From Paenibacillus tepidiphilus (GTDB lineage Bacteria > Bacillota > Bacilli > Paenibacillales > Paenibacillaceae), in contig NZ_VWRQ01000010.1 of assembly GCF_008635795.1 (NCBI RefSeq), positions 62,001-126,000 on the forward strand: DNA of 64,000 nucleotides, given 5' to 3'. Positions 42,509 through 50,575 of the stretch are shown in pieces. How positions within the stretch are numbered: position 1 is the first letter of the stretch; the number at the start of each line of letters is the position of its first letter. Below the pieces are notes generated by a model. The model saw only the letters and a list, made by a program, of their open reading frames with translations. It did no database searches and was not told the origin of the DNA. The position numbers and the translations under genes are program-made.

Positions 42509-43708
42509 GTGAGAAAAATGCGTTATGCTCTGCTGGCCGCACTGACGGCTGTGTCGGTTCTGGGCGCGGCTTCAGGAGCTTATGCAGAGGAAAAAGGCAA
42601 GGACGCCGCGAATGCCGGCTCCGCCGCTGCCGCACTTGCCCCGAGCGCCCGCTCCGCCATTCTGATGGATGCGGGCACCGGCACCATTATTTATGAAAAG
42701 AACAGCCATGATAAGCTCCCGCCGGCGAGCATTACCAAGATCATGACCATGCTGCTCACCGTTGAAGCCATTGACGAAGGCCGGCTGCAACTGACGGACA
42801 AAGTACGGACGAGCGAATATGCCGCCTCTATGGGCGGGTCGCAGATCTTCCTGGAGCCGGGGGAAGAGATGACGGTAGACGAAATGCTCAAGGGCATCGC
42901 CATGGCTTCCGGCAATGACGCATCGGTGGCGATGGCGGAGAAGATTGCCGGCTCGGAGAGCGCTTTTGTCGACATGATGAATGCAAAGGCGGAAGGCTTG
43001 GGGCTGAAGGACACCCATTTCGCCAACTGCAACGGATTGCCGGCGAAGGACCACTATTCATCTGCGCATGACATTGCCGTCATCAGCCGCGAGCTGCTCA
43101 AGCACGACCGGATCATCAAATATACCGGGGCCTACCAGGACTATCTGCGCAAAGATACGGAGAAGCCGTTCTGGCTGGTGAACACGAACAAGCTGGTGCG
43201 CTTCTACACCGGAGCAGACGGCCTCAAGACGGGCTATACTTCCGAGGCCAAGTTCTGCCTCTCGGCGACAGCCGCACGGGACGGACTTCGGGCCATTGCC
43301 GTCGTACTCGGGGAGCCGAATACCAAGACGCGCAACAGCGAGGTGTCGGGCATGTTTGACTATCTCTTCAGCCAATACAAGGTGCATACCATTCACAAGG
43401 CGGGGGACAGCATCGGCATGCTGAATATCGAGAAGGGCATGAAGACGAAGCTGCCGATTGTTGCCAAGGAGAACTACAGCGTACTGCTGCGCAAGGGGAT
43501 TACCCAGGAGGGCATCCGTCATGAACTGGTGCTGCCGAAGAGTCTCAAGGCGCCAATCACCGCGGACCAGACCATCGGCAAGCTTGTAGTCTATCAGGGC
43601 AACGAACTGCTGAAGGAATACGAGCTGAAGGCCGGCGAGGATGTGGCGAAGGCGGGCTGGTGGAAGCTGTTCAAGCGTACGACAGGTTCTATGTTCACAA
43701 CAGATTAA
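42509..43708 (+). CDS. dacF: D-alanyl-D-alanine carboxypeptidase (DacF-type PBP)
   Basis: A 399-residue low-molecular-weight penicillin-binding protein exported by an N-terminal signal peptide (ALLAALTAVSVLGAASGAYA). The catalytic motifs are Ser74 in SITK, Ser134 in SGN and Lys240 in KTG, and the C-terminal PBP5-type beta domain is present. DacF trims peptide cross-links of the spore cortex. The GTG start has CAGGAGGGG upstream. Its place directly upstream of spoIIAA matches B. subtilis. A terminator at 43757 suggests only partial read-through into spoIIA. Confidence 0.95.
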   Translation: MRKMRYALLAALTAVSVLGAASGAYAEEKGKDAANAGSAAAALAPSARSAILMDAGTGTIIYEKNSHDKLPPASITKIMTMLLTVEAIDEGRLQLTDKVRTSEYAASMGGSQIFLEPGEEMTVDEMLKGIAMASGNDASVAMAEKIAGSESAFVDMMNAKAEGLGLKDTHFANCNGLPAKDHYSSAHDIAVISRELLKHDRIIKYTGAYQDYLRKDTEKPFWLVNTNKLVRFYTGADGLKTGYTSEAKFCLSATAARDGLRAIAVVLGEPNTKTRNSEVSGMFDYLFSQYKVHTIHKAGDSIGMLNIEKGMKTKLPIVAKENYSVLLRKGITQEGIRHELVLPKSLKAPITADQTIGKLVVYQGNELLKEYELKAGEDVAKAGWWKLFKRTTGSMFTTD

Positions 43709-43756
43709 GCCGGTGGTTTGACATAATAAGACGAACATCAGAGATTTTGTAGATTT

Positions 43757-43793
43757 CCCCCTAAGCAGCTGTTGATTCTTAGGGGTTTTCTTC
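43757..43793 (+). terminator. terminator between dacF and spoIIAA
   Basis: CCCCTAAG (43758-43765) and CTTAGGGG (43778-43785) form an 8-bp stem, followed by TTTTCTTC. Confidence 0.75.
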
Positions 43794-43808
43794 TAGTTTT
43801 GTCGGGGG

Positions 43809-43838
43809 GCAGGATTCCCCTGCGGCGGCGTAGAAACC
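43809..43838 (+). promoter_or_regulatory. candidate sigma-H promoter of the spoIIA operon
   Basis: GCAGGATTC, 12 bases, then GTAGAAACC fits the sigma-H pattern (RNAGGAWWW ... RNNGAATWW) with one deviation in the -10. spoIIA is driven by sigma-H in B. subtilis. Confidence 0.5.
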
Positions 43839-43906
43839 TTGTCCTTGAAGCGGTGAACAGCTAGAACAAGAGATTTTCTAAGCAGGCTAAGAGGAGAGTG
43901 GCAAGC

Positions 43907-44260
43907 ATGAATTCACATGTGGAGATGGAGCATCACCGGGGGGTACTGATCGTGCGTCTGGCCGGAGAGCTGGATCATCATGCCGCCGATATGGTGCGGA
44001 TGGAGATGGATGAGGCGATTATGCGGGGACAGGTCGAGCATTTGATTCTCAGCCTGAAAGACCTGCAGTTCATGGACAGCTCAGGTCTTGGCGTAATTCT
44101 GGGCCGGTACAAGCTCATCCGCAGCAAAGGCGGCAAAATGGCTATCTGCGACGCCAGCGCACCGGTCAAACGGCTGCTGGATATGTCGGGCCTGTTCAAG
44201 ATCATGTCCCTATATGACGACGAGAGCGCCGCGCTCTTGAATTTGGAGGTTGCATTATGA
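43907..44260 (+). CDS. spoIIAA: anti-sigma-F factor antagonist
   Basis: A 117-residue STAS-domain protein. The phosphorylation site is Ser58 in [15 protein letters not shown], at the same place as in B. subtilis. Unphosphorylated SpoIIAA binds SpoIIAB and frees sigma-F in the forespore. The ATG at 43907 has GAGGAGAG upstream, while the GTG at 43898 does not. It overlaps spoIIAB by four bases. Confidence 0.97.
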   Translation: MNSHVEMEHHRGVLIVRLAGELDHHAADMVRMEMDEAIMRGQVEHLILSLKDLQFMDSSGLGVILGRYKLIRSKGGKMAICDASAPVKRLLDMSGLFKIMSLYDDESAALLNLEVAL

Positions 44261-44712
44261 TGAGGAGCGATGCCGGTAACTTCATGAGTGTCCAGTTCGC
44301 CGCCCTGTCGGAGAACGAATCTTTTGCACGCGTGGTGGTGGCGTCCTTTGTATCCAGGCTGGACCCGACCATGGAAGAACTGAACGACCTGAAGACGGTC
44401 GTCTCGGAGGCGGTCACTAACTGCATTATTCACGGTTATGACAGCAATCCCGAAGGGGTGGTCAGTATCTCGGCTTCCATTGAGAACGAGACCATCTACA
44501 TGACCATCGAGGACAAGGGAAAGGGTATAGAGGATCTGGAGCTGGCCAAGCAGCCGCTGTATACCTCCAAGCCGGAGCTGGAGCGTTCGGGGATGGGCTT
44601 TACGATTATGGAAAGCTTTATGGATGAGTTTGAGGTTACCAGTGAACCGGGGCGCGGGACTTCCATCTCAATGAAGAAGACTATCGTCTCGAAAAAAGCT
44701 TTATACAATTAG
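44257..44712 (+). CDS. spoIIAB: anti-sigma-F factor / serine kinase
   Basis: A 151-residue GHKL-fold kinase that holds sigma-F inactive and phosphorylates SpoIIAA. Seen: the N-box [13 protein letters not shown]1 box EDKGKGIED and G2 box [14 protein letters not shown]. The start overlaps spoIIAA (ATGA). The gene lies 11 bases before sigF. Length and motifs are normal. Confidence 0.97.
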   Translation: MMRSDAGNFMSVQFAALSENESFARVVVASFVSRLDPTMEELNDLKTVVSEAVTNCIIHGYDSNPEGVVSISASIENETIYMTIEDKGKGIEDLELAKQPLYTSKPELERSGMGFTIMESFMDEFEVTSEPGRGTSISMKKTIVSKKALYN

Positions 44713-44723
44713 GGGTTGGAGCC

Positions 44724-45476
44724 ATGGATGCCGAGAAAAAAGCTCCGCCGACCTATCTGGACGATGCGGAGGTCAAACGTCTGATCGCGCTTAGCCAAGC
44801 GGGGGACAATCTGGCCCGCGATACGCTGGTCAGCTGCAATATCCGGCTGGTCTGGTCGGTGGTGCAGCGGTTTATGAACCGCGGATATGAGCCCGACGAT
44901 CTGTTCCAGATCGGCTGCATCGGGCTGCTGAAGTCCGTCGACAAATTCGACCTCAGCTATGAGGTCAAGTTCTCCACCTATGCGGTGCCTATGATTATCG
45001 GCGAGATTCAGCGCTTCCTGCGCGACGACGGCACCTTAAAGGTCAGCCGTTCGCTGAAGGAAATGGCCAATAAGGTGCGCAAGATGAAGGATGAAATGTC
45101 CAAGACACTGGACCGCCTGCCGACCATCGGCGAGGTCGCGGAGGCGCTTGGGGTGACGCCCGAAGAGATCGTCTTCGCCCAGGAGGCCAACAAGCCGCCG
45201 ACCTCGATCCACGAGACGGTCTTCGAGAACGACGGCGACCCGATCACCCTGATCGACCAAATCGCCGACGACTCGCAGGAGCGCTGGTTCGACAAGCTTG
45301 CCCTGAGCGAGGCGATCGGAGCCTTGAGCGAACGCGAGCGCCTGATCGTCTACCTGCGCTATTACAGGGACCAGACGCAATCCGAAGTCGCCAGCCGCCT
45401 TGGCATCTCGCAGGTGCAGGTGTCGAGACTGGAGAAGAAGATCCTGGCCAATATCCGCGAGCAGATTGCGCAGTAG
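44724..45476 (+). CDS. sigF: RNA polymerase sigma factor SigF (forespore)
   Basis: A 250-residue sigma-70 family factor. Region 2 (SCNIRLVWSVVQRFMNRGYEPDDLFQIGCIGLLKSVDKFDLSYEVKFSTYAVPMIIGEIQRFLRDD), region 3 (LPTIGEVAEALGVTPEEI) and region 4 (ERERLIVYLRYYRDQTQSEVASRLGISQVQVSRLEKKIL) are complete. It directs early forespore transcription. It is the last gene of the spoIIA operon; a terminator follows, and spoVA genes do not follow as they do in B. subtilis. Confidence 0.98.
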   Translation: MDAEKKAPPTYLDDAEVKRLIALSQAGDNLARDTLVSCNIRLVWSVVQRFMNRGYEPDDLFQIGCIGLLKSVDKFDLSYEVKFSTYAVPMIIGEIQRFLRDDGTLKVSRSLKEMANKVRKMKDEMSKTLDRLPTIGEVAEALGVTPEEIVFAQEANKPPTSIHETVFENDGDPITLIDQIADDSQERWFDKLALSEAIGALSERERLIVYLRYYRDQTQSEVASRLGISQVQVSRLEKKILANIREQIAQ

Positions 45477-45576
45477 CGCAGCAGGCCGCTAAGCGGCCTG
45501 CCCGCAGGGTTTCGAGGGATACAGCAAGGCTGAGCAGTGAGTGTAAGGAGTGTATGTGACGGGTGCAAGAACGGTG

Positions 45577-45603
45577 AACCGCCTCGGGAGGGGCGGTTTT
45601 TTT
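45577..45603 (+). terminator. terminator of the spoIIA operon
   Basis: AACCGCC and GGCGGTT flank TCGGGAGG, followed by TTTTTT. Confidence 0.85.
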
Positions 45604-45765
45604 GATTGCAGATATCCTACACTTGATCTATGAAATATCAGAAGGTTTAAAATTATTTTTATATTAGTTATATGTTGAATATATGGAAACAATTTTAATT
45701 TTATTGCGTCTTATTTTTAGTAAAGGTTATTCAATTTTGACAAAAGAGAAAAGGAGCATAAAGCA

Positions 45766-46815
45766 GTGAAAAAAAACCTTAAGTTAGCCGTATTATCTCT
45801 CGCGTTATTTAATTTGGCGGTATTAACGCCTGTACATGCAGCAGCAGAGCCAAAGATCAGTGTAGATGGTAAATTGATTACAACCGACGTAGCGCCTTAT
45901 ATTGTGGACGGAACTACATTTGTCCCGCTGGAAATGGTGAAGAATTTAAAAGGGATTCAACTGGTCTGGAACAATAGCACCAAGACAGTAACGTTGGACG
46001 CAAATCAGAAGGAATACCAACTAAAGACCGGAGAAGCTTTTGCCAGAAGCGGAAGTAAAACCTATACTCTACCGGCAGCTGCAGAAATAAAGCATAATCG
46101 GCTCATGGTGCCTATCCGCTTTGTAGCGGAAGTATCGGGCGCAGCAGTCTCATGGGATGCAGCTCAGCGGACCGTTGTAATTATTCAGGCAGCGGGAAAG
46201 ACTGAGAAGGCACAGCTCGTTGTTACTGATACTGAGAAGCATGTAAAGCTTTTTAACGCAAATGAAACGTTAAAGACTGCTGGAGAATACGAGGGCGTTT
46301 ATTTAGAAATCGATGGGAAACAGCAGTATTTTGACTGGAAAGTTGTTACAGATCCAACACGTGAACCGCAGTTGAGCTCTACCGATCTTACGGGTGATGG
46401 GGTAAAGGATGCTGTTGCTATTTTAACCGTGGGATGGGGAACGGGCCTTTCTCTTCAGGAAGTTCATGTCGTAGATGGAGCAAACCTGAAAGAAATACAA
46501 GTGATAAATCCACTTGAAACGCTGGAGAAGGAAGTAAGCTCCCAAATGACAAAGAAGGGAGACGGGCTGGATATAACAATGACTGTACAAGGTCAAAAGG
46601 TGAGTATTCATGAACCCGGACCGATATATAATATGAATAAGAATGGTAAAGTGGGATTTGGCAGTATTGTTAATTATTTGGTTGAGGATGGCAAGTTAGT
46701 AGCTAAAATAGCTGCAAATATATCAATAACCGAATACATCGGAGACTTCACTATCGTTTATGAATTTGAAAAAAATCAGCTGCAGTCCAAGATGGTCGAG
46801 TTTAAAGCATATTAA
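45766..46815 (+). CDS. secreted stalk-domain (copper amine oxidase N-like) protein
   Basis: A 349-residue protein with a signal peptide (MKKNLKLAVLSLALFNLAVLTPVHAAAEP). A stalk domain (residues about 30-145: VDGTTFVPLEMVKNLKGIQLVWNNSTKTVTL and RLMVPIRFVAEVSGAAVSWDAAQRTVVI), repeated as two half-motifs, precedes a C-terminal region of unknown fold with LSSTDLTGDGVKDAVAILTVG. Such proteins are exported and often wall-associated. The start is GTG with AAAAGGAG upstream. Base composition is clearly more AT-rich than its neighbours. Convergent with the hydrolase gene. Confidence 0.85.
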   Translation: MKKNLKLAVLSLALFNLAVLTPVHAAAEPKISVDGKLITTDVAPYIVDGTTFVPLEMVKNLKGIQLVWNNSTKTVTLDANQKEYQLKTGEAFARSGSKTYTLPAAAEIKHNRLMVPIRFVAEVSGAAVSWDAAQRTVVIIQAAGKTEKAQLVVTDTEKHVKLFNANETLKTAGEYEGVYLEIDGKQQYFDWKVVTDPTREPQLSSTDLTGDGVKDAVAILTVGWGTGLSLQEVHVVDGANLKEIQVINPLETLEKEVSSQMTKKGDGLDITMTVQGQKVSIHEPGPIYNMNKNGKVGFGSIVNYLVEDGKLVAKIAANISITEYIGDFTIVYEFEKNQLQSKMVEFKAY

Positions 46816-46828
46816 GTAAAATCCCAAT

Positions 46829-46865
46829 ACGAGCGGCCCCTACCAATAAAGTAGGAGCCGCTCGT
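46829..46865. terminator. bidirectional hairpin between convergent genes
   Basis: ACGAGCGGC pairs with GCCGCTCGT and an inner CTAC pairs with GTAG. There is no long T-run. Confidence 0.6.
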
Positions 46866-46868
46866 TGA

Positions 46869-47357
46869 TTAACTTCCTTGAAGATTAAAAAAAGTGTGGT
46901 TCCCGAGAGCAAGTTTGCCCGTGACTACAAGCCATCCTGATCCGGACATATAGTAGTACAATTTACCATCTGACCGTGTCTCTGAATTGTTATTAAATAA
47001 CGATGTTACTGCGTAATACCGATTTGAGCCGATAGGATTGTAGTAGTTGGCTGTATTCAAGGCAATATTCAAGCATTCTTGCCATACTGCACTACTGACA
47101 TTTGGCGCCATACAATCATCATAGTTAGGGTCCGATGTTCGCCAGCAGCTAAAGGCATTTTGTTGTAAGACAACATCCTGAACTGTGTTCGGGAAGTAAG
47201 GCGAGTTTTTTCGATTAATAACTACATAGGCGATAGCAGACCGGCTGTTTACACTTATTTCGCCCCGTGCTTCACCATAAATGGTTCGGGCAAGCAAATC
47301 GGCACTGTCCCGTCCGTATAATTGATTAAAACTTGTAAGTGGATCACCATACGCCAT
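46869..47357 (-). CDS. SleB/CwlJ-like cell wall hydrolase
   Basis: A 162-residue Hydrolase_2 domain protein. LLARTIYGEARGEISVNSRSAIAYVVINR contains the catalytic Glu, and SPYFPNTVQDVVLQQNAFSCW is the conserved follow-up. The family includes the cortex-lytic enzymes SleB and CwlJ. Like CwlJ it has no signal peptide, so it may be deposited on the spore from the mother cell. GGGAGGAAA precedes the ATG. More AT-rich than the surroundings. Confidence 0.88.
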   Translation of the reverse strand: MAYGDPLTSFNQLYGRDSADLLARTIYGEARGEISVNSRSAIAYVVINRKNSPYFPNTVQDVVLQQNAFSCWRTSDPNYDDCMAPNVSSAVWQECLNIALNTANYYNPIGSNRYYAVTSLFNNNSETRSDGKLYYYMSGSGWLVVTGKLALGNHTFFNLQGS

Positions 47358-47573
47358 ATCAATTTCCTCCCTAAAATCGTGATGATGAAGCAGCGCGCTA
47401 TTTGCTTCTCATATATAAAGAGAATTCTAGGTAGGAATTACAATCAAAACTTGAAAAATACACAGCAAAATAGTGAAACTATATAATAGTCTCACTTCAC
47501 TTTGTACTTTTGTAACCTTCTCCCCCCAATCCGGCACTTATAGTTAGAACATGTGACCAGAGGAGCGCGAAAT

Positions 47574-49175
47574 ATGATGGAGCAGTGGATCAGAGATGTA
47601 AACGCGGGAGATCAGGAGGCGTTCGGGAAGCTGATGGCCCATTTCCGGGGGATGGCTTATGCGGTCAGTTACGACAAGCTGCAGGATGCACATCTGGCGG
47701 AGGATGCCATACAGGAGGCTAATCTTGAGGCCTACTTGAACTTGGGCAAGCTGCGGGAGCCGGCGGCGTTTCCGGGCTGGTACAAGACCATTGTTGTACG
47801 GCAGTGCCAGCGGATACTGCGGCGGAAGTGCCCAACTGCTGTGCCGCTGGAGAAGGCCGGCAGCCTGCCGCAGCCCGCCGAGAGTGTGGCGGAGCTCGCC
47901 GAACGCCGGGAGACGGCAGAGGCGCTGCGGAGTCTGGTGCAGGACCTTCCTGCCACACTGCGGGTGCCTGTGCAGCTGTTCTATTTCTACGGCTACTCGC
48001 TGCAGGAAATCTCCGCGTATCTGGGTACACCGGCGCCAGTCTTGAAGAAGCGGCTGTACGACGGCCGCCGGAAGCTGAAGTCGGCGCTGCCTGTCAGCAA
48101 TCTCGCGTCCATGTTCAGCGAGCTTTATGAAGGAGGAGCTAATATGCTGCATATTGTCAACGGTGATGTGGTTGGAGACATGCTGAGACAGGGCATCGTC
48201 CAGGGCGAGGTGCTGGTCTGGCGTGAAATCTACTCCTACGGACCGGTATACGGCGCAAGCGCAGGCGAACAGGAACGGCTGATCCGGGCCCGGGCGCTGG
48301 AGGAAGGACTGGGTATTCCCCGTGAAGAATATCTTGCAGCTTATGCGGAGCAGGAACGCAGGCTCGGCGAATTCAAGCGTTATGATGAAATCGTGCTGTG
48401 GTTCGAGCATGATCTCTTTGACCAGAGCATGCTGGCCTTTCTGCTGCACTGGTTCAGCGGACGGAAGCTGGGCCGCACCAAGCTGAGCCTGCTGTGCATC
48501 GGCGAGTTTCCGGGTATCGAAGTGTTCCATGGATTGGGACAGCTGACGCCGTCGCAGCTGCAGACCTTATCCGGTACATGGCGGAGTATTGGACGGGAGG
48601 AGCTGGAGCTGGGAAGGGAGCTGTGGGAGGCCTATGCGTCCGCCGATCCGCTGCGGCTGGCGGACCTGCTGGAGCAGGAGCGCCAGCGCCTGGATAAGGC
48701 GCTGCCCTTTGCCCGTGAAGCGTTCACCGCGCACTTGTCGCGGCTGCCTTCCCTGTCGAACGGCCTTGGAATTGTGGAGCAGACCACGCTGGAAAGGGTT
48801 CAAGGCGGGGCGGATACGCCGCTTGAACTGTTCCGCCAGGTGACCGACCAGCTGCACATGCTGGGGATGGGCGATCTGGAATACTTCCGCTATTTCGAAT
48901 TGCTGGCACAGGAGCCGCAGGCGTTAATCCGCGTTGACGGAGTGGAAGAAATGAAGGAAGCAGAGAGTGCGGAGGGAGCGGCTATGTTCCGCAGGGTACC
49001 GGAGTTCCTGAAGCGCAAGGTCACCTTGACCGATGCCGGCCAAAGGGTATTAAACGGACAGGCGGACCGGGTAGAACTGCAGGGAGTGGACGCCTGGCTT
49101 GGCAGCCTGCGGCTGGGGGGGCACTCGGTACCCTGGCGCTGGGACAGCGGGGCGGGAAGGCCGCTCCGCATCTGA
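47574..49175 (+). CDS. ECF-like sigma factor fused to a DUF1835-type domain
   Basis: A 533-residue two-part protein. Residues about 5-95 are sigma region 2 (GDQEAFGKLMAHFRGMAYAVSYDKLQDAHLAEDAIQEANLEAYLNLGKL) and 120-175 region 4 (LPATLRVPVQLFYFYGYSLQEISAYLGTPAPVLKKRLYDGRRKL). From residue 192 a DUF1835-like domain starts (MLHIVNGDVVGDMLRQGIVQGEVLVWREIYSYGPV) and continues to the end with DEIVLWFEHDLFDQSML. The frame is uninterrupted, so it is a true fusion. The ATG at 47574 has AGGAG nine bases upstream. No anti-sigma gene is nearby; the C-terminal domain may regulate the sigma part. Confidence 0.85.
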   Translation: MMEQWIRDVNAGDQEAFGKLMAHFRGMAYAVSYDKLQDAHLAEDAIQEANLEAYLNLGKLREPAAFPGWYKTIVVRQCQRILRRKCPTAVPLEKAGSLPQPAESVAELAERRETAEALRSLVQDLPATLRVPVQLFYFYGYSLQEISAYLGTPAPVLKKRLYDGRRKLKSALPVSNLASMFSELYEGGANMLHIVNGDVVGDMLRQGIVQGEVLVWREIYSYGPVYGASAGEQERLIRARALEEGLGIPREEYLAAYAEQERRLGEFKRYDEIVLWFEHDLFDQSMLAFLLHWFSGRKLGRTKLSLLCIGEFPGIEVFHGLGQLTPSQLQTLSGTWRSIGREELELGRELWEAYASADPLRLADLLEQERQRLDKALPFAREAFTAHLSRLPSLSNGLGIVEQTTLERVQGGADTPLELFRQVTDQLHMLGMGDLEYFRYFELLAQEPQALIRVDGVEEMKEAESAEGAAMFRRVPEFLKRKVTLTDAGQRVLNGQADRVELQGVDAWLGSLRLGGHSVPWRWDSGAGRPLRI

Positions 49176-49276
49176 ACCGGGCTTAAGCCTCTCCGCTTGC
49201 GTATGCTTCTGCTCTGTCATGAGATATAATAGAGACTCCGGGCATTCCGGCATACTGGAGCGGGGAGGGAACTGCA

Positions 49277-50032
49277 ATCAGAATCTTGGCTATCAGCGAT
49301 ATCCATGGCTGCCACCGGGAACTAAATGCCCTGCTCGCCAAAGCGGATTATTCGCCCTCCAGAGACCGGCTGGTTCTGATGGGTGATTATGTGGACCGCG
49401 GTCCGGACAGCAGGGCGGTAGTGGAGCAGGTTATGGCGCTTCATGAGCAGCATGGGGCGGTGGTGCTGAAGGGCAATCATGACCAGATGGCCTGTGATGC
49501 ACTGAACAGTGAGGACGACGACAAGCTGGACACGCATTGGCTGACGAATGGCGGGTATCAAACGCTGATGAGCTACTGCGGCCAGCAGTTTTTTGTACAG
49601 GAAGCGGGCTGGACTGAATATAAACGGGCAAAAGCTTACCTGAAAGAAGAGTTCGGCGACCATTTCGACTTTTTGAACCGGCTGCCGGTGTACTATGAGA
49701 GTGAACAGCATCTGTTCGTCCATGCCGGTATTGATCCTGCCGTCACGGACTGGAGAACCCAGAGGCCTTACGATTTCATCTGGATCCGGGAAGCCTTCCA
49801 CAAGCATCCGGTCGTCACGACGGACAAGACAGTGGTGTTCGGACATACGCCGACACTGGGACTGCACCAGCGGGAAGAAATCTGGTACAGCCCGCTTGGA
49901 GACAAGATCGGCATTGATGGGGCTTGCGCCTACGGCCACCGGCTGAACGGCCTGGGAATCCATGAAGAGCCTGCGGGTAACGGGTACGAAGAATACTTTG
50001 TATTATCCGGAGCCGGGCGGGAGGACAGTTAG
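49277..50032 (+). CDS. metallophosphoesterase (PrpE/Ser-Thr phosphatase-like), apparent ATC start
   Basis: A calcineurin-like phosphatase with all metal motifs: SDIHGC, GDYVDRG, GNHDQM, HAGIDP and FGHTP. The family normally begins MRILAISDIHG. Here the DNA reads ATC-AGA-ATC-TTG-GCT, and the ribosome site GGGAGGG sits exactly seven bases before the ATC. The first conventional start (TTG at 49286) is 16 bases from the ribosome site. So either ATC is used as a start codon, giving 251 residues, or translation begins at TTG 49286 (248 residues). The substrate may be phosphoproteins or diadenosine tetraphosphate. Confidence 0.85.
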   Translation: MRILAISDIHGCHRELNALLAKADYSPSRDRLVLMGDYVDRGPDSRAVVEQVMALHEQHGAVVLKGNHDQMACDALNSEDDDKLDTHWLTNGGYQTLMSYCGQQFFVQEAGWTEYKRAKAYLKEEFGDHFDFLNRLPVYYESEQHLFVHAGIDPAVTDWRTQRPYDFIWIREAFHKHPVVTTDKTVVFGHTPTLGLHQREEIWYSPLGDKIGIDGACAYGHRLNGLGIHEEPAGNGYEEYFVLSGAGREDS

Positions 50033-50122
50033 AATGGGCCCGCGGCATCCAACAAGATTCGACAAGATTGCCAAGGATGATATGGTATACTTCCTTCAAT
50101 CATTTAGAGGGGGAGTTTAGCT

Positions 50123-50353
50123 GTGCGAAAAATATTGTCCAGAGTCGGTCTTGGATTCATCGTCTTATGTCTGGCGGGGATTGTGCTGTGCTTCTATATT
50201 AATCAATTTACATATGCGTACGCCTTGATTGTGCTGCTGCTGTTTATCTTTGGCGGCATGGGTCAGCTCTACAAGCTGAAGAACGATGAGTACATGTACA
50301 ATAAGCTGAACGGGCGCAGTCAGCGGGACGAATATGAAGAGTATACACGTTGA
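50123..50353 (+). CDS. small two-helix membrane protein
   Basis: A 76-residue protein with two transmembrane helices (about 8-27 and 30-48) and a charged tail (LKNDEYMYNKLNGRSQRDEYEEYTR). The GTG start has GAGGGGGAG upstream, and a terminator follows. No function recognised. Confidence 0.75.
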   Translation: MRKILSRVGLGFIVLCLAGIVLCFYINQFTYAYALIVLLLFIFGGMGQLYKLKNDEYMYNKLNGRSQRDEYEEYTR

Positions 50354-50397
50354 TCCGCAGTTTGCTTGACTATAGACCCGTTACGGCAGCATTTTAA

Positions 50398-50433
50398 GAC
50401 CCCGGTGACCTCCGATAAGGAGAGTACCCGGGG
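50398..50433 (+). terminator. terminator after the small membrane protein
   Basis: ACCCCGG and CCGGGGT arms with an inner CCTCC...GGAG pairing; TTTGTG follows. Confidence 0.6.
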
Positions 50434-50536
50434 TTTGTGCGTTATTAAACCGTGCACTTTATACATAATCGGTGTTTTTTCGGAAGAGTTCTTTGAATTT
50501 GTCCATTGTCAAAAGCGGATTCGGCCCCTATTATAA

Positions 50537-50551
50537 TGATAATGAGAATCA
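50537..50551. promoter_or_regulatory. Fur box at the ferric-siderophore operon promoter
   Basis: TGATAATGAGAATCA matches the 7-1-7 Fur consensus TGATAATNATTATCA at 12 of 14 defined positions. It follows directly on a TATAAT (-10, 50532-50537), so Fur would block RNA polymerase. It lies 25 bases upstream of the first permease gene. Confidence 0.88.
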
Positions 50552-50575
50552 ATTTCATGAAAAAGGGTGACCTCT

